Origin: DASQYE01 sp035940775
Lineage (GTDB): Bacteria > Acidobacteriota > Blastocatellia > Pyrinomonadales > Pyrinomonadaceae
DNA: 64,000 nucleotides
NCBI GenBank assembly: GCA_035940775.1
Contig: DASZEN010000017.1
Span: 1 to 64,000 of the forward strand
Reading direction: 5' to 3'
Shown one piece after another: positions 8,500 to 16,764 of this stretch; within the stretch, counting starts at the first letter, position 1, and each line of letters opens with the position of its first letter. A program made the translations under genes and the position numbers. The notes beneath the pieces are model-generated. The model was not told the origin of the DNA, did no database searches, and saw only the letters and a list, made by a program, of their open reading frames with translations.

Positions 8500-9350
8500 T
8501 CGTTCCGCCCTTCGTCGTTCCCTCTTTCCGCTTCCTGGATCAGTTCTCGTAGCGCGTTGTCGGGCTCGGGGGCGCGCATCAGGGTTTCGCCGATCAGGAA
8601 GCCTTTGTAGCCGAGAGAGCGCAATCGGCGCAGGTCGTCGCCGCTCCGCAATCCGCTTTCGCTGACGAGCGAAAGGCCGTCGGGCGCAGCCAGGGCCAAC
8701 GCTACTGAAATATCCAGCGAGACCCCGAAGGTACGAAGGTCTCTATTGTTGACGCCGATCAGCGTGGCCCCGCACGCCAGCGCCCTCGACAGCTCTTCGT
8801 GGCTGTGAACTTCGACCAGGGCATCCATTCCCAGTTCGCCTTCTGTGATACGAATGAGGCGCGCGAGGCTTTCGTCATCCAACATGGCGACGATCAACAG
8901 CAGTGCATCCGCGCCCGCCTCGGCCGCTTCATACAGTTGAAACTCATCGAATATAAAATCCTTACGCAGCAGGGGCAGCGAGACGACCTCGCGCACGGCG
9001 CGCAAATCGGCGAGCGAGCCCCGGAAACGATCCTCTTCGGTCAATACGGAGATGGCCGCCGCACCGCCCGCCTCATATTTCCGGGCCATCCACACGGGAT
9101 CGACCCCGGCACGAATCGTCCCCTTCGACGGCGAAGCGCGCTTTATCTCGGCTATGATATTGACCCGCCCGCGCTCATCCAGAGCGCCCCGCAGCCGGTG
9201 CGGGCTCGCGCCCCCGCGCGCGTCGTGGGCCCGCGCTCGCAGCTCTTCCTTGGCACGCTCGTCCTCGATGAGCGGCCGCAGCCGCTCTCGCTTGAGCCCG
9301 AGTATCTCCGCCAGAAAATCCATAAAAGGCCAGCCGTCGAGGGCGTCCAC
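8484..9350 (-). CDS. trpC: indole-3-glycerol phosphate synthase
   Basis: A 288-residue barrel enzyme that closes the indole ring by decarboxylation. The signature IIAEIKRASPSKG (about 60-72) carries the catalytic Lys, LLRKDFIFDEFQLYEA carries the second Lys, and LVEVHSHEEL and IGVNNRDLRTF follow. The GTG at 9350 has no clear ribosome site; ATG 9323 (MDFLAEIL) matches the usual family N-terminus and may be the true start. The last ~15 residues (NDEGRNEGRQR at the end) are encoded by the polypurine repeat and look like an acquired tail. Confidence 0.95.
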   Translation of the reverse strand: MDALDGWPFMDFLAEILGLKRERLRPLIEDERAKEELRARAHDARGGASPHRLRGALDERGRVNIIAEIKRASPSKGTIRAGVDPVWMARKYEAGGAAAISVLTEEDRFRGSLADLRAVREVVSLPLLRKDFIFDEFQLYEAAEAGADALLLIVAMLDDESLARLIRITEGELGMDALVEVHSHEELSRALACGATLIGVNNRDLRTFGVSLDISVALALAAPDGLSLVSESGLRSGDDLRRLRSLGYKGFLIGETLMRAPEPDNALRELIQEAERGNDEGRNEGRQR

Positions 9351-9416
9351 GAAGGGTGAGCGAAGGAGCCGAAGCCTTCCGCATATATAATCTCTTCGAG
9401 AGCGCGCGCGCTCCCT

Positions 9417-10445
9417 TTATTTCTCTTCCTGCTTAGTCGTCGCTTCGACCAGACGTTGGAGCATGGCATGTGCCGCGCCGCCGTCGATGCTCTTCTCCGC
9501 CAGCCGCGCAGCCTCGTATAGATTATCGCTCGCGCCGCCGACGAAGAGCGCGGCGGCGGCATTGGCGACCACCAGCTCGCGCGCCTCGTCGCGGCGCTCG
9601 CCCCTTAACACCGCGCCGATGGTCTTCGCGTTTGACTCCGCATCGCCGCCTCGCAGGTGCTCAATCGATGCGCGCCGCAATCCGAAATCCTGCGGGCCGA
9701 TCTCAAAGCTCTTGATGTCCTCCCCGGCACGCGCCTCGGCGACGAGCGTTTCTCCCGCGAGGGTTACTTCGTCCAGACCGTCGCTGCCGTGTACGACCCA
9801 GGCGTGAGCCGTTCCGAGCGCGGCGAGGGTTTGGGCCAGAGGCTCGACCAGCGCCGCATGCCAGACGCCTATGAGCTGTCGCGGCGCGCCCGCCGGATTC
9901 GTCAGCGGGCCAAGCAGATTGAAAGTCGTGTGAACTCCAAGCTCGCGCCGCACGCCCGCGACGCGCGCCGTCGCCCCGTGATAAAGCGGCGCGAACATAA
10001 AGCAGATGCCAAGCTCGTTCAAACATGCCTCGGAAAGTTCCGGCGCGGCCTCTACGTTGACGCCGAGCGCCGTCAAAACGTCGGCGCTGCCCGAAAGGCT
10101 GGTGGCGGCGCGGCCGCCGTGCTTGGCGACCGCGAGGCCCGCGCCCGCGATGACGAAGGCGGCGGCGGTCGAAACATTGAATGTCTTCGCGTGGCTCGAA
10201 CCCGTCCCGGCCGTATCTATGAAGCGCGCGTGGTTGCAATGGATGCGGCGGGCGCGGGCGCGCATCGCCTGGGCCATGCCTGTCAATTCCTCTACCGTCT
10301 CGCCCTTGACAGAGAGCGCGACCAGAGCGGCGGCGATCTGCGCATCGGTCGCGCTCCCGTCGAGCAACGCTTCGAGCAGCGCGAACGCCTCGGCGCGAAG
10401 AAGATTTTCACCGCGCATCAGGCGTAAAAGGAGAGCGCGTAACAT
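9417..10445 (-). CDS. trpD: anthranilate phosphoribosyltransferase
   Basis: A 342-residue enzyme that joins anthranilate to PRPP. I chose ATG 10445 because GGAGG lies 4 bases upstream and MLRALLLRLMRGE matches the family N-terminus; the frame stays open 32 codons further. The anthranilate and Mg regions are present: KTFNVSTAAAFVIAGAG, KHGGRAATSLSGSADVL and HGSDGLDEVTL with the Asp-Glu pair. The PRPP loop reads GTGSSHAK where the family has GTGGD, so a Gly and the Asp are both replaced by Ser. The rest is normal, so I expect a working but altered enzyme. Confidence 0.94.
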   Translation of the reverse strand: MLRALLLRLMRGENLLRAEAFALLEALLDGSATDAQIAAALVALSVKGETVEELTGMAQAMRARARRIHCNHARFIDTAGTGSSHAKTFNVSTAAAFVIAGAGLAVAKHGGRAATSLSGSADVLTALGVNVEAAPELSEACLNELGICFMFAPLYHGATARVAGVRRELGVHTTFNLLGPLTNPAGAPRQLIGVWHAALVEPLAQTLAALGTAHAWVVHGSDGLDEVTLAGETLVAEARAGEDIKSFEIGPQDFGLRRASIEHLRGGDAESNAKTIGAVLRGERRDEARELVVANAAAALFVGGASDNLYEAARLAEKSIDGGAAHAMLQRLVEATTKQEEK

Positions 10446-10638
10446 CCCTCCTCCGGCGCCCGCCTGCACATCATTACGGCGCGTAGGGCTGCGCCAATTC
10501 CACAGCCGCCTGGTTGTGCGCCCCGATGATTCCTCGTCCATAGGAAAAAATTTTGTGTGACCGGGCGACGCGGCGCGCGCAGAGGAATCTTATAACCTGC
10601 GATTCGCCTTCCGCTCGGCGGCGGCCGCCGCTGTCCGG

Positions 10639-11247
10639 TCACTGCTTCAGGAAGTTGGAGAGCAATCTTTTCCCCTCGGTCGTCAGAATCGATTCGGGGT
10701 GAAACTGCACGCCCTCGACCTTCAATTCGCGATGGCGCAGGCCCATGATGACGCCGTCGGGCGTGGTCGCGGAAATCTCCAGGCAAGGGGGGAGCGTTTC
10801 GCGCTCGACGACCAGTGAATGATAGCGACCGGCCTGGAAACGGTATTCCAGGCCCTCAAAGATGGTACGGCCATCGTGGCAAATCTCCGTCGCCTTGCCG
10901 TGTACGAGCACGGGAGCGCGCACAATGCGCCCGCCGAAGACCTGCCCTATCGCCTGATGGCCCAGGCACACGCCCAGGATCGGAACGCGTCCGGCGAAAT
11001 GGTCTATCATCTCCATAGAAACGCCAGCGTCGGCAGGCGTGCCCGGCCCCGGCGAGATCAAAATCTTATCCGGACAACAATGCGCCTCGACCTCCTCGAC
11101 CGTCACCCGGTCGTTGCGGCGTACGTCTATCTCCTCGCCAAGCTCGCCCAGGTATTGCACGAGGTTGTAAGTGAAAGAGTCGTAGTTGTCGATGACTAGA
11201 ATTATGATTCGGCCCCCTTTTTGTGGGCCATTGTAGCGGGAGGGCAC
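10639..11247 (-). CDS. trpG: anthranilate synthase glutaminase subunit, start atypical
   Basis: A class-I glutamine amidotransferase of ~190 residues that feeds ammonia to TrpE; it may also serve PabB. The catalytic Cys is in LGVCLGHQAIGQ, and the His/Glu pair is in FHPESILT. Family members begin M-ILVIDNYDSF, but here the aligned Met codon is ATA (11205-11203), with AAAGGGGG ending 7 bases upstream. No in-frame ATG exists. The only standard start is GTG 11247, which adds 14 residues and has no ribosome site. I give the longer span; real initiation may be at ATA or the following ATT. It is the first gene of the trpGDCF run. Confidence 0.9.
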   Translation of the reverse strand: MPSRYNGPQKGGRIIILVIDNYDSFTYNLVQYLGELGEEIDVRRNDRVTVEEVEAHCCPDKILISPGPGTPADAGVSMEMIDHFAGRVPILGVCLGHQAIGQVFGGRIVRAPVLVHGKATEICHDGRTIFEGLEYRFQAGRYHSLVVERETLPPCLEISATTPDGVIMGLRHRELKVEGVQFHPESILTTEGKRLLSNFLKQ

Positions 11248-11365
11248 TGTCTAAGCAAAGACGACGCTTCGATTGAGGGGCGCGGCCTTCGCTTCGCGGA
11301 GAGATGACGCGCCGACCAGGAACAAGGCCGGGCCCGACACATCACCGAAGTGGTCTAAGCGGACA

Positions 11366-11395
11366 CGATATGGTGTGGGCTGTGAAACCATATCG
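11366..11395. promoter_or_regulatory. palindromic site CGATATGGT-N12-ACCATATCG
   Basis: Perfect 9-base inverted arms at 11366-11374 and 11387-11395 are separated by 12 bases, about 90 bases upstream of the exported Arg/Asp-rich protein and between it and trpG. The arms are AT-richer than their surroundings. It could be an operator for either divergent gene; no regulator is identified. Confidence 0.4.
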
Positions 11396-11486
11396 ATATG
11401 ACCGGCCCTCAAAAATCGAATTAATGCTCGGGTCGCTCGCAACGGTATGGGGCTTGCTAACCTCGCTTGCTCAAGGGAGGTTCGAT

Positions 11487-11939
11487 ATGAACTTTAGAAA
11501 ATTACAGAACAAGATCGGTGGGGCCCTGGCGGTATTCGCTTTGCTGTTTGGCATCGCCCTCGCAACGAGTGCCACAGTACAGGCGCAGTACCCGTATGGT
11601 AACGGACAATATGATCGCGACCGTGATGATCGTGATCGGGAACGCGAGCGAGAACGCGAGCGCAACCGCAGGCGAAATCGCCGCTGGCGCGACCGCGACG
11701 GCTACTATGGCGGCTCGTACCAGCTTCGTCAGACGGCCTTGAACGCCGGTTACAACGAAGGCATCAAGGAAGGCCGCAAGGATCGTCGCCGTGGCGAGCG
11801 CTACGATTTCCGCGACGAGGGCGCTTATCGTGACGCCGACAAAGACTACAACTCACGTCTGGGCGACCGCGATGCGTACCGCCGCTACTTCAGACAGGGT
11901 TTCGAGAACGGCTATGCCGACGGCTTCAGGGGTTACTAA
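11487..11939 (+). CDS. exported Arg/Asp/Tyr-rich protein, function unknown
   Basis: A 150-residue protein with a clear signal peptide (hydrophobic GALAVFALLFGIALATS, cleavage probably after VQAQ). The start at 11487 is set by AAGGGAGG 6 bases upstream; the open frame continues upstream without a ribosome site. The mature N-terminus is a charged run of alternating Arg with Asp or Glu (~residues 40-65). A Tyr/Gly/Asp/Arg-rich region follows with two similar units, AGYNEGIKEGRKD and GFENGYADGFRGY. No catalytic motif is seen. It is a lone plus-strand gene within the minus-strand trp region and ends in a strong terminator. An extracytoplasmic structural or binding role is only a guess. Confidence 0.75.
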   Translation: MNFRKLQNKIGGALAVFALLFGIALATSATVQAQYPYGNGQYDRDRDDRDRERERERERNRRRNRRWRDRDGYYGGSYQLRQTALNAGYNEGIKEGRKDRRRGERYDFRDEGAYRDADKDYNSRLGDRDAYRRYFRQGFENGYADGFRGY

Positions 11940-11963
11940 AACGGGAGCGTTCCCCAAAAGAGC

Positions 11964-12007
11964 AAAAGCGGGAGGCGGAGAGTTTGTACTCTCCGCCTCC
12001 CGCTTTT
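11964..12007. terminator. bidirectional rho-independent terminator
   Basis: A perfect 20-base-pair stem (11964-11983 with 11988-12007) has a 4-base loop and A/T runs on both flanks. It serves the plus-strand exported protein and the converging SGNH hydrolase gene that ends at 12063. Confidence 0.9.
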
Positions 12008-12062
12008 AGCTTACCACTCATTGCCGATAACGGAGGTGAGTTATATTATCGCCTTAATTTAA

Positions 12063-13325
12063 TCAGGTTCCATCGCAAATCTTCTGCGCGATCAGCTCAC
12101 CGGCCAGCGCGTGGCCCGCGCTATTCCAGTGGCCGTTCCCTATATTCCCGTCAAAGCCGTGAAGGAATATCTTCTGCCGCTCGGCATAGGACTGTAGCGA
12201 CGGAGCGAGGCTTAAGACGGGGATGCCCTCGCGCTCACAGAAAGCCTCTATGCGCCGATCCGGATAAAAGAGGTCTGTCGCGCCGATGCGTTGCATAAAA
12301 GCCTTGCGCCCCTGCGCGTCCGGATGAACCTGAATGGCGTTGCTGAGCGTGACGACCAGAAATTTCGCTCCCCTGTTTTCGACCTCGTCGCGCATGAGCC
12401 GGATCAAGCCTTCCGTGACTCGCCATGCGTCTTTCCAGACCGGATCGACCGGCTCGCTATAGATCAGATTATCGAGCCCCAGTTCTTCGGAGCGCGGGGC
12501 GTCCGGTTGCGTCTGTGCCGACGCCTCGGGCGCAACTGAATTGATGGCGGTGGGACTGCTTTGCGCTCTTCTACGGATGATATAGGTTTTGATGGCGAAC
12601 GCTGCCTCGCCTATGGCTTGCACGAAGCGCAGCCTGTCCCTGAGCCATCTTCCCGAACGGTTCAGAGCCGAGTTCTGTAGACGAAACCCGGCCGCATCCC
12701 GAAACGAATTGTCGAGCGTCAGTTGATCGCCGTCGCGATAGACGAAGTATGGTATGTCCGTCTTCTTGAGCGCACGCGAATTATCCGTGATGTCGTTGGC
12801 GGTACAGACGGCGAGCAGGACGATGTCGGGCGCATAGTCCCAGACTTTAGTCCGCAGGGTGATTAGCTCCTGCGCCGTCCCGTAACCGGAGACGCCGAAG
12901 TTTATGACCTCCACCCGGTAGTCTTCAAACTTTCGACACTGCTGTAGTTTCTGCTCAAGCACCGCCCAGAAGGCGTTCTCCTGCGGAACCTGTAGGGCTT
13001 CGGCGTAGGAGTCGCCGATGACAGCGATGCGCAACGTGTTCGGCGGCTTCGCCTTTGGATGTTCGCGATCTCTGAGCCCGTCGCTATTGATACGAACGTA
13101 GTTCAGACCCTCGCGCCGGTACCAACCCTCTATACGGGCGCGAAGCGCGACGCCTCTGTCCGCATCCGTAGTATAAAAATTCGGGTACGAGTAGCCCTCG
13201 ATGCGCAAGGCGATTTCGACCATCAGCAGACCCGTGATGAGCCCCGCTAATACCAGCAATAGCCTGGTTGAAAGCCGATCCTTCCTGCGAACTCTTTTCC
13301 CGGCCTCGCTCTGTTGCTTTCTCAT
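12063..13325 (-). CDS. SGNH/GDSL-type hydrolase, membrane anchored
   Basis: A 420-residue protein with an N-terminal transmembrane segment (LLLVLAGLITGLLMVEIAL, about residues 23-41), so the catalytic part is probably periplasmic. The block-I nucleophile motif is AVIGDSYAEALQVP (about 104), an oxyanion Gly lies in NFGVSGYGTAQ, and the C-terminal His block reads GHWNSAGHALAG. This layout resembles acyl-esterases and O-acetyl-modifying SGNH proteins of the envelope. The substrate is unknown. It is the third gene in a trpE, ankyrin, SGNH run with short gaps. Confidence 0.85.
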   Translation of the reverse strand: MRKQQSEAGKRVRRKDRLSTRLLLVLAGLITGLLMVEIALRIEGYSYPNFYTTDADRGVALRARIEGWYRREGLNYVRINSDGLRDREHPKAKPPNTLRIAVIGDSYAEALQVPQENAFWAVLEQKLQQCRKFEDYRVEVINFGVSGYGTAQELITLRTKVWDYAPDIVLLAVCTANDITDNSRALKKTDIPYFVYRDGDQLTLDNSFRDAAGFRLQNSALNRSGRWLRDRLRFVQAIGEAAFAIKTYIIRRRAQSSPTAINSVAPEASAQTQPDAPRSEELGLDNLIYSEPVDPVWKDAWRVTEGLIRLMRDEVENRGAKFLVVTLSNAIQVHPDAQGRKAFMQRIGATDLFYPDRRIEAFCEREGIPVLSLAPSLQSYAERQKIFLHGFDGNIGNGHWNSAGHALAGELIAQKICDGT

Positions 13326-13353
13326 TTGACTTTGCCGCGCGGGACGACCGCTG

Positions 13354-14208
13354 CTACTTCGGCCCGCCCTCTATACGCTCTTTAATCAGCCGCGCCGTCT
13401 CCTCTCGATGGCCCAGGTTGGCCCACACGAGCGCCGTTCTGCCGTCGTTGGCACGGGCGCGCGCGTCCGCTCCTCTGTCAAGCAGTAGCCGCGCGACCTC
13501 CGTATTGCCCCTCGATGCCGCGATCATAAGCGGTGTCACTCCCTTTTTACTCGTAGCGTTCGGGCTCGCGCCGCGGTCGAGCAGAAGTTGCGCCATCGAA
13601 ATGCGGTTGAAGAAAGCGGCCCAGGAGAGAGCCGTTCCTGTGATTTCGTCATTGGCCTCGATACTCGCTCCGGCGTCCAGGAGCGCGCGCACGATCTCCA
13701 TGCGCTCTTTCCAGGAGGCGTACATCAGAGCCGTCGCGCCGTCATTGGATTTGAGATTAACGTCGGCGCGTGCGTCCAGCAACGCTCGCGTCATCGCTAC
13801 AGCCCCGTTGCGCGTCGCACGCATCAAAGCCGTGAGCCCGTCCTTATCCGTCGCGTTCACGTCAGCGCCCCCGGCTATAAGGGTTTGAACTATCTTGATC
13901 TCGCCTTTTTCGGCTGCGGCCAGGAGCGGTGTGTCGCCGCCTTCATCCTTGACATTCGGGCTCATCCCGGCGGCCAGGAATAGATTCACGGCCCGCAAAT
14001 CACCCTCCCTCGCATGTATTACAAAGCTCTTCTCATCATACGGGATTTCCCGCAGAATCATTTCGCGCCGCGCAAGCTCCGGCGTCACCTGAGACTTAGA
14101 CGCATCCACGCACCCGGCGAGCGAGACGAGCGAGGCGAGCGCAAGGGCGATTGCGCCGCGCACAAGCTTTGGCCTGCGATGACGAGTATCTTCTCCGCGT
14201 CGAATCAT
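13354..14208 (-). CDS. ankyrin-repeat lipoprotein
   Basis: About 284 residues. The ATG at 14208 gives a short N-terminus with a lipobox (VSLAGC near residue 34), so the protein is probably lipidated and exported. Roughly seven ankyrin repeats follow, each with the TPL or TAL, A-A and G-A-D/N pattern (for example GDTPLLAAAEKGEIKIV and GVTPLMIAASRGN). Ankyrin arrays bind other proteins; the partner is not evident. The start lies 28 bases past the trpE stop, and an open frame further upstream overlaps trpE and is ignored. Confidence 0.85.
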   Translation of the reverse strand: MIRRGEDTRHRRPKLVRGAIALALASLVSLAGCVDASKSQVTPELARREMILREIPYDEKSFVIHAREGDLRAVNLFLAAGMSPNVKDEGGDTPLLAAAEKGEIKIVQTLIAGGADVNATDKDGLTALMRATRNGAVAMTRALLDARADVNLKSNDGATALMYASWKERMEIVRALLDAGASIEANDEITGTALSWAAFFNRISMAQLLLDRGASPNATSKKGVTPLMIAASRGNTEVARLLLDRGADARARANDGRTALVWANLGHREETARLIKERIEGGPK

Positions 14209-14236
14209 GTCGCTGGGGTGACGGGGCGGCGGCCGC

Positions 14237-15820
14237 TCACAGGCCCCTTTCGGCCAGCTCAATGGCGCGCACCAGCGCACGCGCCTTGCTGATGGTCTCT
14301 TCATATTCCCGCTCCGGCACGGAATCGGCGACGATGCCTGCGCCCGCCTGTATCATCGCTCTCCCATCGCGCATCAGGATTGTGCGAATAGCGATACACG
14401 AATCCAGATTGTCCGCGTAATCCATGTAGAGCACAGCGCCCGCGTAGACGCCGCGCGGCTCGGGCTCAAGCTCCTGTATGATCTCCATGGCGCGAACCTT
14501 CGGCGCTCCCGTAACTGTTCCGGCGGGAAAGCAGGAGGCGAGCGCGTCCAGACGGTCAAGCCCGTCGCGCAGTCGCGCGCGCAGGCTGCTCACCAGGTGC
14601 TGCACGTGCGAGTAGCGCTCGACGCTCATCAGGTCATCAACTTTCACCGAGCCGTACTCCGCGACGCGACCCAGATCATTGCGGCCCAGATCGACGAGCA
14701 TCGTATGCTCGGCCACCTCCTTTTCGTCGGCGCGCATCTCTTCGCCGAGCATCCAGTCTTCCGTCTCGGTCGCGCCGCGCTTGCGCGTCCCCGCTATCGG
14801 GCGGTAATCCAGACGCTGCCCGCGACACCGCACGAGCATTTCGGGCGAAGCGCCGATGATCGTCTCATCGCCCATGCGAAGAAAGTACATGTAGGGCGAC
14901 GGATTGGTAGAACGCAAAGCCCTATAGATAGCCACCGATTCGGCCCGCGTCTCACGGCTGAAGCGTTGCGAGAGCACGACCTGATAACAATCCCCGGCGG
15001 CGATGCGATCTTTGACGCGACCGACGGCGGCCTCGAACCCCTCGCGCGTCCAATTCGATTCAAAAGGCTTCGACTTCGAGCCGAGCGCAGCGTGACGCGA
15101 CGACTGCTCGCCGCCGTCGCCGCTGCCGCCGCTGCTGCTGTCGTCGGCTGCGTCGCTGTGGCTACTCTTCCGGCGCGTGCGCGGCGCGTATGCGCTCGCC
15201 AGCAGCTTTTCGATCTTCGCCGTTTTCTTCAGCGCGCCCTCATACAACTCTCTCAAGCGCGTGCGGCTTCCTTCGGCCTCCTCCGTCAGGACGATTGAGA
15301 TGATCTCGATCTGCTGGCGCACGCGGTCAAAGGCGAGCAGCGTACGATAAAACATCCAGACGGCCATATCGGCTGTAGACGCGTCGCCGTCGCCGACTGT
15401 GCCGAGCACGGGCTCGAACCAGCGCGCGGCGTCGTAAGAGAGATAACCGACAGCGCCGCCCGCAAGCGGCGGCAGCCCGGAGCGCCGCGCCAGCTCGCGG
15501 TCGCGGAAATACTCGCGCAAAAACTCGGTCGCGCGCATATCAACGGTCTCGCGCTTTGATCCCCTTTCCAGGACGGTCTGCCGCCCGCGCCCGCGCACGA
15601 TCATCGACGGGTCTGCGCCGAGGAAGGAGTAGCGCGCGACGCGCTCGCCGCCCTCTACGGATTCGAGCAGAAAGCTGTAGGGGGACGCGCCCGCCACGCG
15701 CAGGAATGCGCCGACCGGAGTCTGCAAGTCGGCGAGCACGCTGCGCACTACGGGGACGACATTGCCGCGCCCCGCTTCGCGCTCGAACTCTTCAAATGAG
15801 GCGGGCTGAAGATCAAGCAT
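14237..15820 (-). CDS. trpE: anthranilate synthase component I
   Basis: A 527-residue chorismate-utilising enzyme that makes anthranilate with TrpG. The N-terminal tryptophan-binding motif LLES is present (SFLLESVEGG, about 49). The catalytic C-terminal half shows SPYMYFLRMGD, PIAGTRKRG, DLGRNDLGRV and FPAGTVTGAPKVRAMEI. A low-complexity Ser/Gly/Asp linker (about residues 225-255) separates the domains and is unusual in TrpE. It is not contiguous with trpG, which lies about 3 kb downstream on the same strand after an ankyrin gene, an SGNH gene and an opposing gene. Confidence 0.96.
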   Translation of the reverse strand: MLDLQPASFEEFEREAGRGNVVPVVRSVLADLQTPVGAFLRVAGASPYSFLLESVEGGERVARYSFLGADPSMIVRGRGRQTVLERGSKRETVDMRATEFLREYFRDRELARRSGLPPLAGGAVGYLSYDAARWFEPVLGTVGDGDASTADMAVWMFYRTLLAFDRVRQQIEIISIVLTEEAEGSRTRLRELYEGALKKTAKIEKLLASAYAPRTRRKSSHSDAADDSSSGGSGDGGEQSSRHAALGSKSKPFESNWTREGFEAAVGRVKDRIAAGDCYQVVLSQRFSRETRAESVAIYRALRSTNPSPYMYFLRMGDETIIGASPEMLVRCRGQRLDYRPIAGTRKRGATETEDWMLGEEMRADEKEVAEHTMLVDLGRNDLGRVAEYGSVKVDDLMSVERYSHVQHLVSSLRARLRDGLDRLDALASCFPAGTVTGAPKVRAMEIIQELEPEPRGVYAGAVLYMDYADNLDSCIAIRTILMRDGRAMIQAGAGIVADSVPEREYEETISKARALVRAIELAERGL

Positions 15821-15895
15821 ACTTTATCGGTTCATAGATGATTCAGAGCGGCCCGCGGCCTTTCGCCTTACAGTCCATCCGCCTCCAGCCTCGCC

Positions 15896-16687
15896 TCATT
15901 CTCCGACCAGACGATTGGTAGACAACCACTGCCCGCCATCGACGACCAGCACCGCGCCGTTGACGAAGCTCGCCCCGTCCGAGCAGAGGAAAACGGCCGC
16001 CCGTTCTATATCGCTGATACGACCGAAGCGGCCCAATGGAATGGCACGGCGCAGCCGCTCTTTGACAGGGGCGGGAACCAATCTGGCCATGCCCTCAGTA
16101 TCCTCTATGGGGCCGGGCGCAATCGCGTTTACGCGTATGCCGTGACGGCCCCACTCGACCGCCAGATTGCGCGTCAGCGCGTCAACACCGGCTTTGGCGG
16201 CCGAGACGTGCAGTTGATAGGGCGTGCCTCCGTAATGCAGCGTCGCGCTGATATTGAGGATCGAGCCGCGCGTGGCTTTGAGCGCGTCGAAGGCGGCGCG
16301 CGAGACGTTGAATGTCCCCTTCAGGTCTATGTCGACGACGGTTCCGAAGCCGTTGGGCGACAGTTCCTCAGCCGCGCAGAGGAAATTGCCCGCCGCGCCG
16401 TTTACTACTATGTCCAGTTGGCCGAATTTTTCGAGCGTCGCCGCGATGGCTCTCTCGACCTCTTCCGTACGGCGCACGTCAGCGGCCACGGCCAGCGCCT
16501 CGCCGCCCGAAGCGCGAATCTTTTCAGCCGCCGGTTCCAGATGCTCCATCCTGCGACTGACGAGCGCGACACTGGCTCCGGCTTCGGCGAGCGCCCGCGC
16601 CACACCGCCCGTAATCCCTGTTCCGCCGCCCGTCACAAACGCCACGCGGCCCGCCAGCAATCCGTCAACAAAGATTTTATCGGTCAT
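15896..16687 (-). CDS. short-chain dehydrogenase, 2,4-dienoyl-CoA reductase-like
   Basis: A 263-residue Rossmann-fold SDR. The cofactor loop is TGGGTGITGGVARAL (about 19-33), and RR at the end of strand 2 favours NADPH. NGAAGNFLCAAEELS and ISATLHYGGTPYQLHVSAAKAG match the dienoyl-CoA reductase branch. In that branch the usual catalytic YxxxK is replaced, and here the position before AAK is not Tyr. The likely reaction is reduction of 2,4-dienoyl-CoA in breakdown of unsaturated fatty acids. It lies between hisA and trpE on the same strand with gaps of about 75 bases, and an operon is possible but not shown. Confidence 0.85.
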   Translation of the reverse strand: MTDKIFVDGLLAGRVAFVTGGGTGITGGVARALAEAGASVALVSRRMEHLEPAAEKIRASGGEALAVAADVRRTEEVERAIAATLEKFGQLDIVVNGAAGNFLCAAEELSPNGFGTVVDIDLKGTFNVSRAAFDALKATRGSILNISATLHYGGTPYQLHVSAAKAGVDALTRNLAVEWGRHGIRVNAIAPGPIEDTEGMARLVPAPVKERLRRAIPLGRFGRISDIERAAVFLCSDGASFVNGAVLVVDGGQWLSTNRLVGE

Positions 16688-16764
16688 GGCTCTCTCGTAT
16701 TCAATAGCCGGTCAAAGCTTTTTACGGACGGCTGACTATTGATTATTCCTTCCTCTCTCTCCGG

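Noticed and set aside
12006..12062. Extra gene at the 3' side of the SGNH hydrolase
   Set aside because: The span is too short, and the strong terminator ends just before it; no ribosome site is present.
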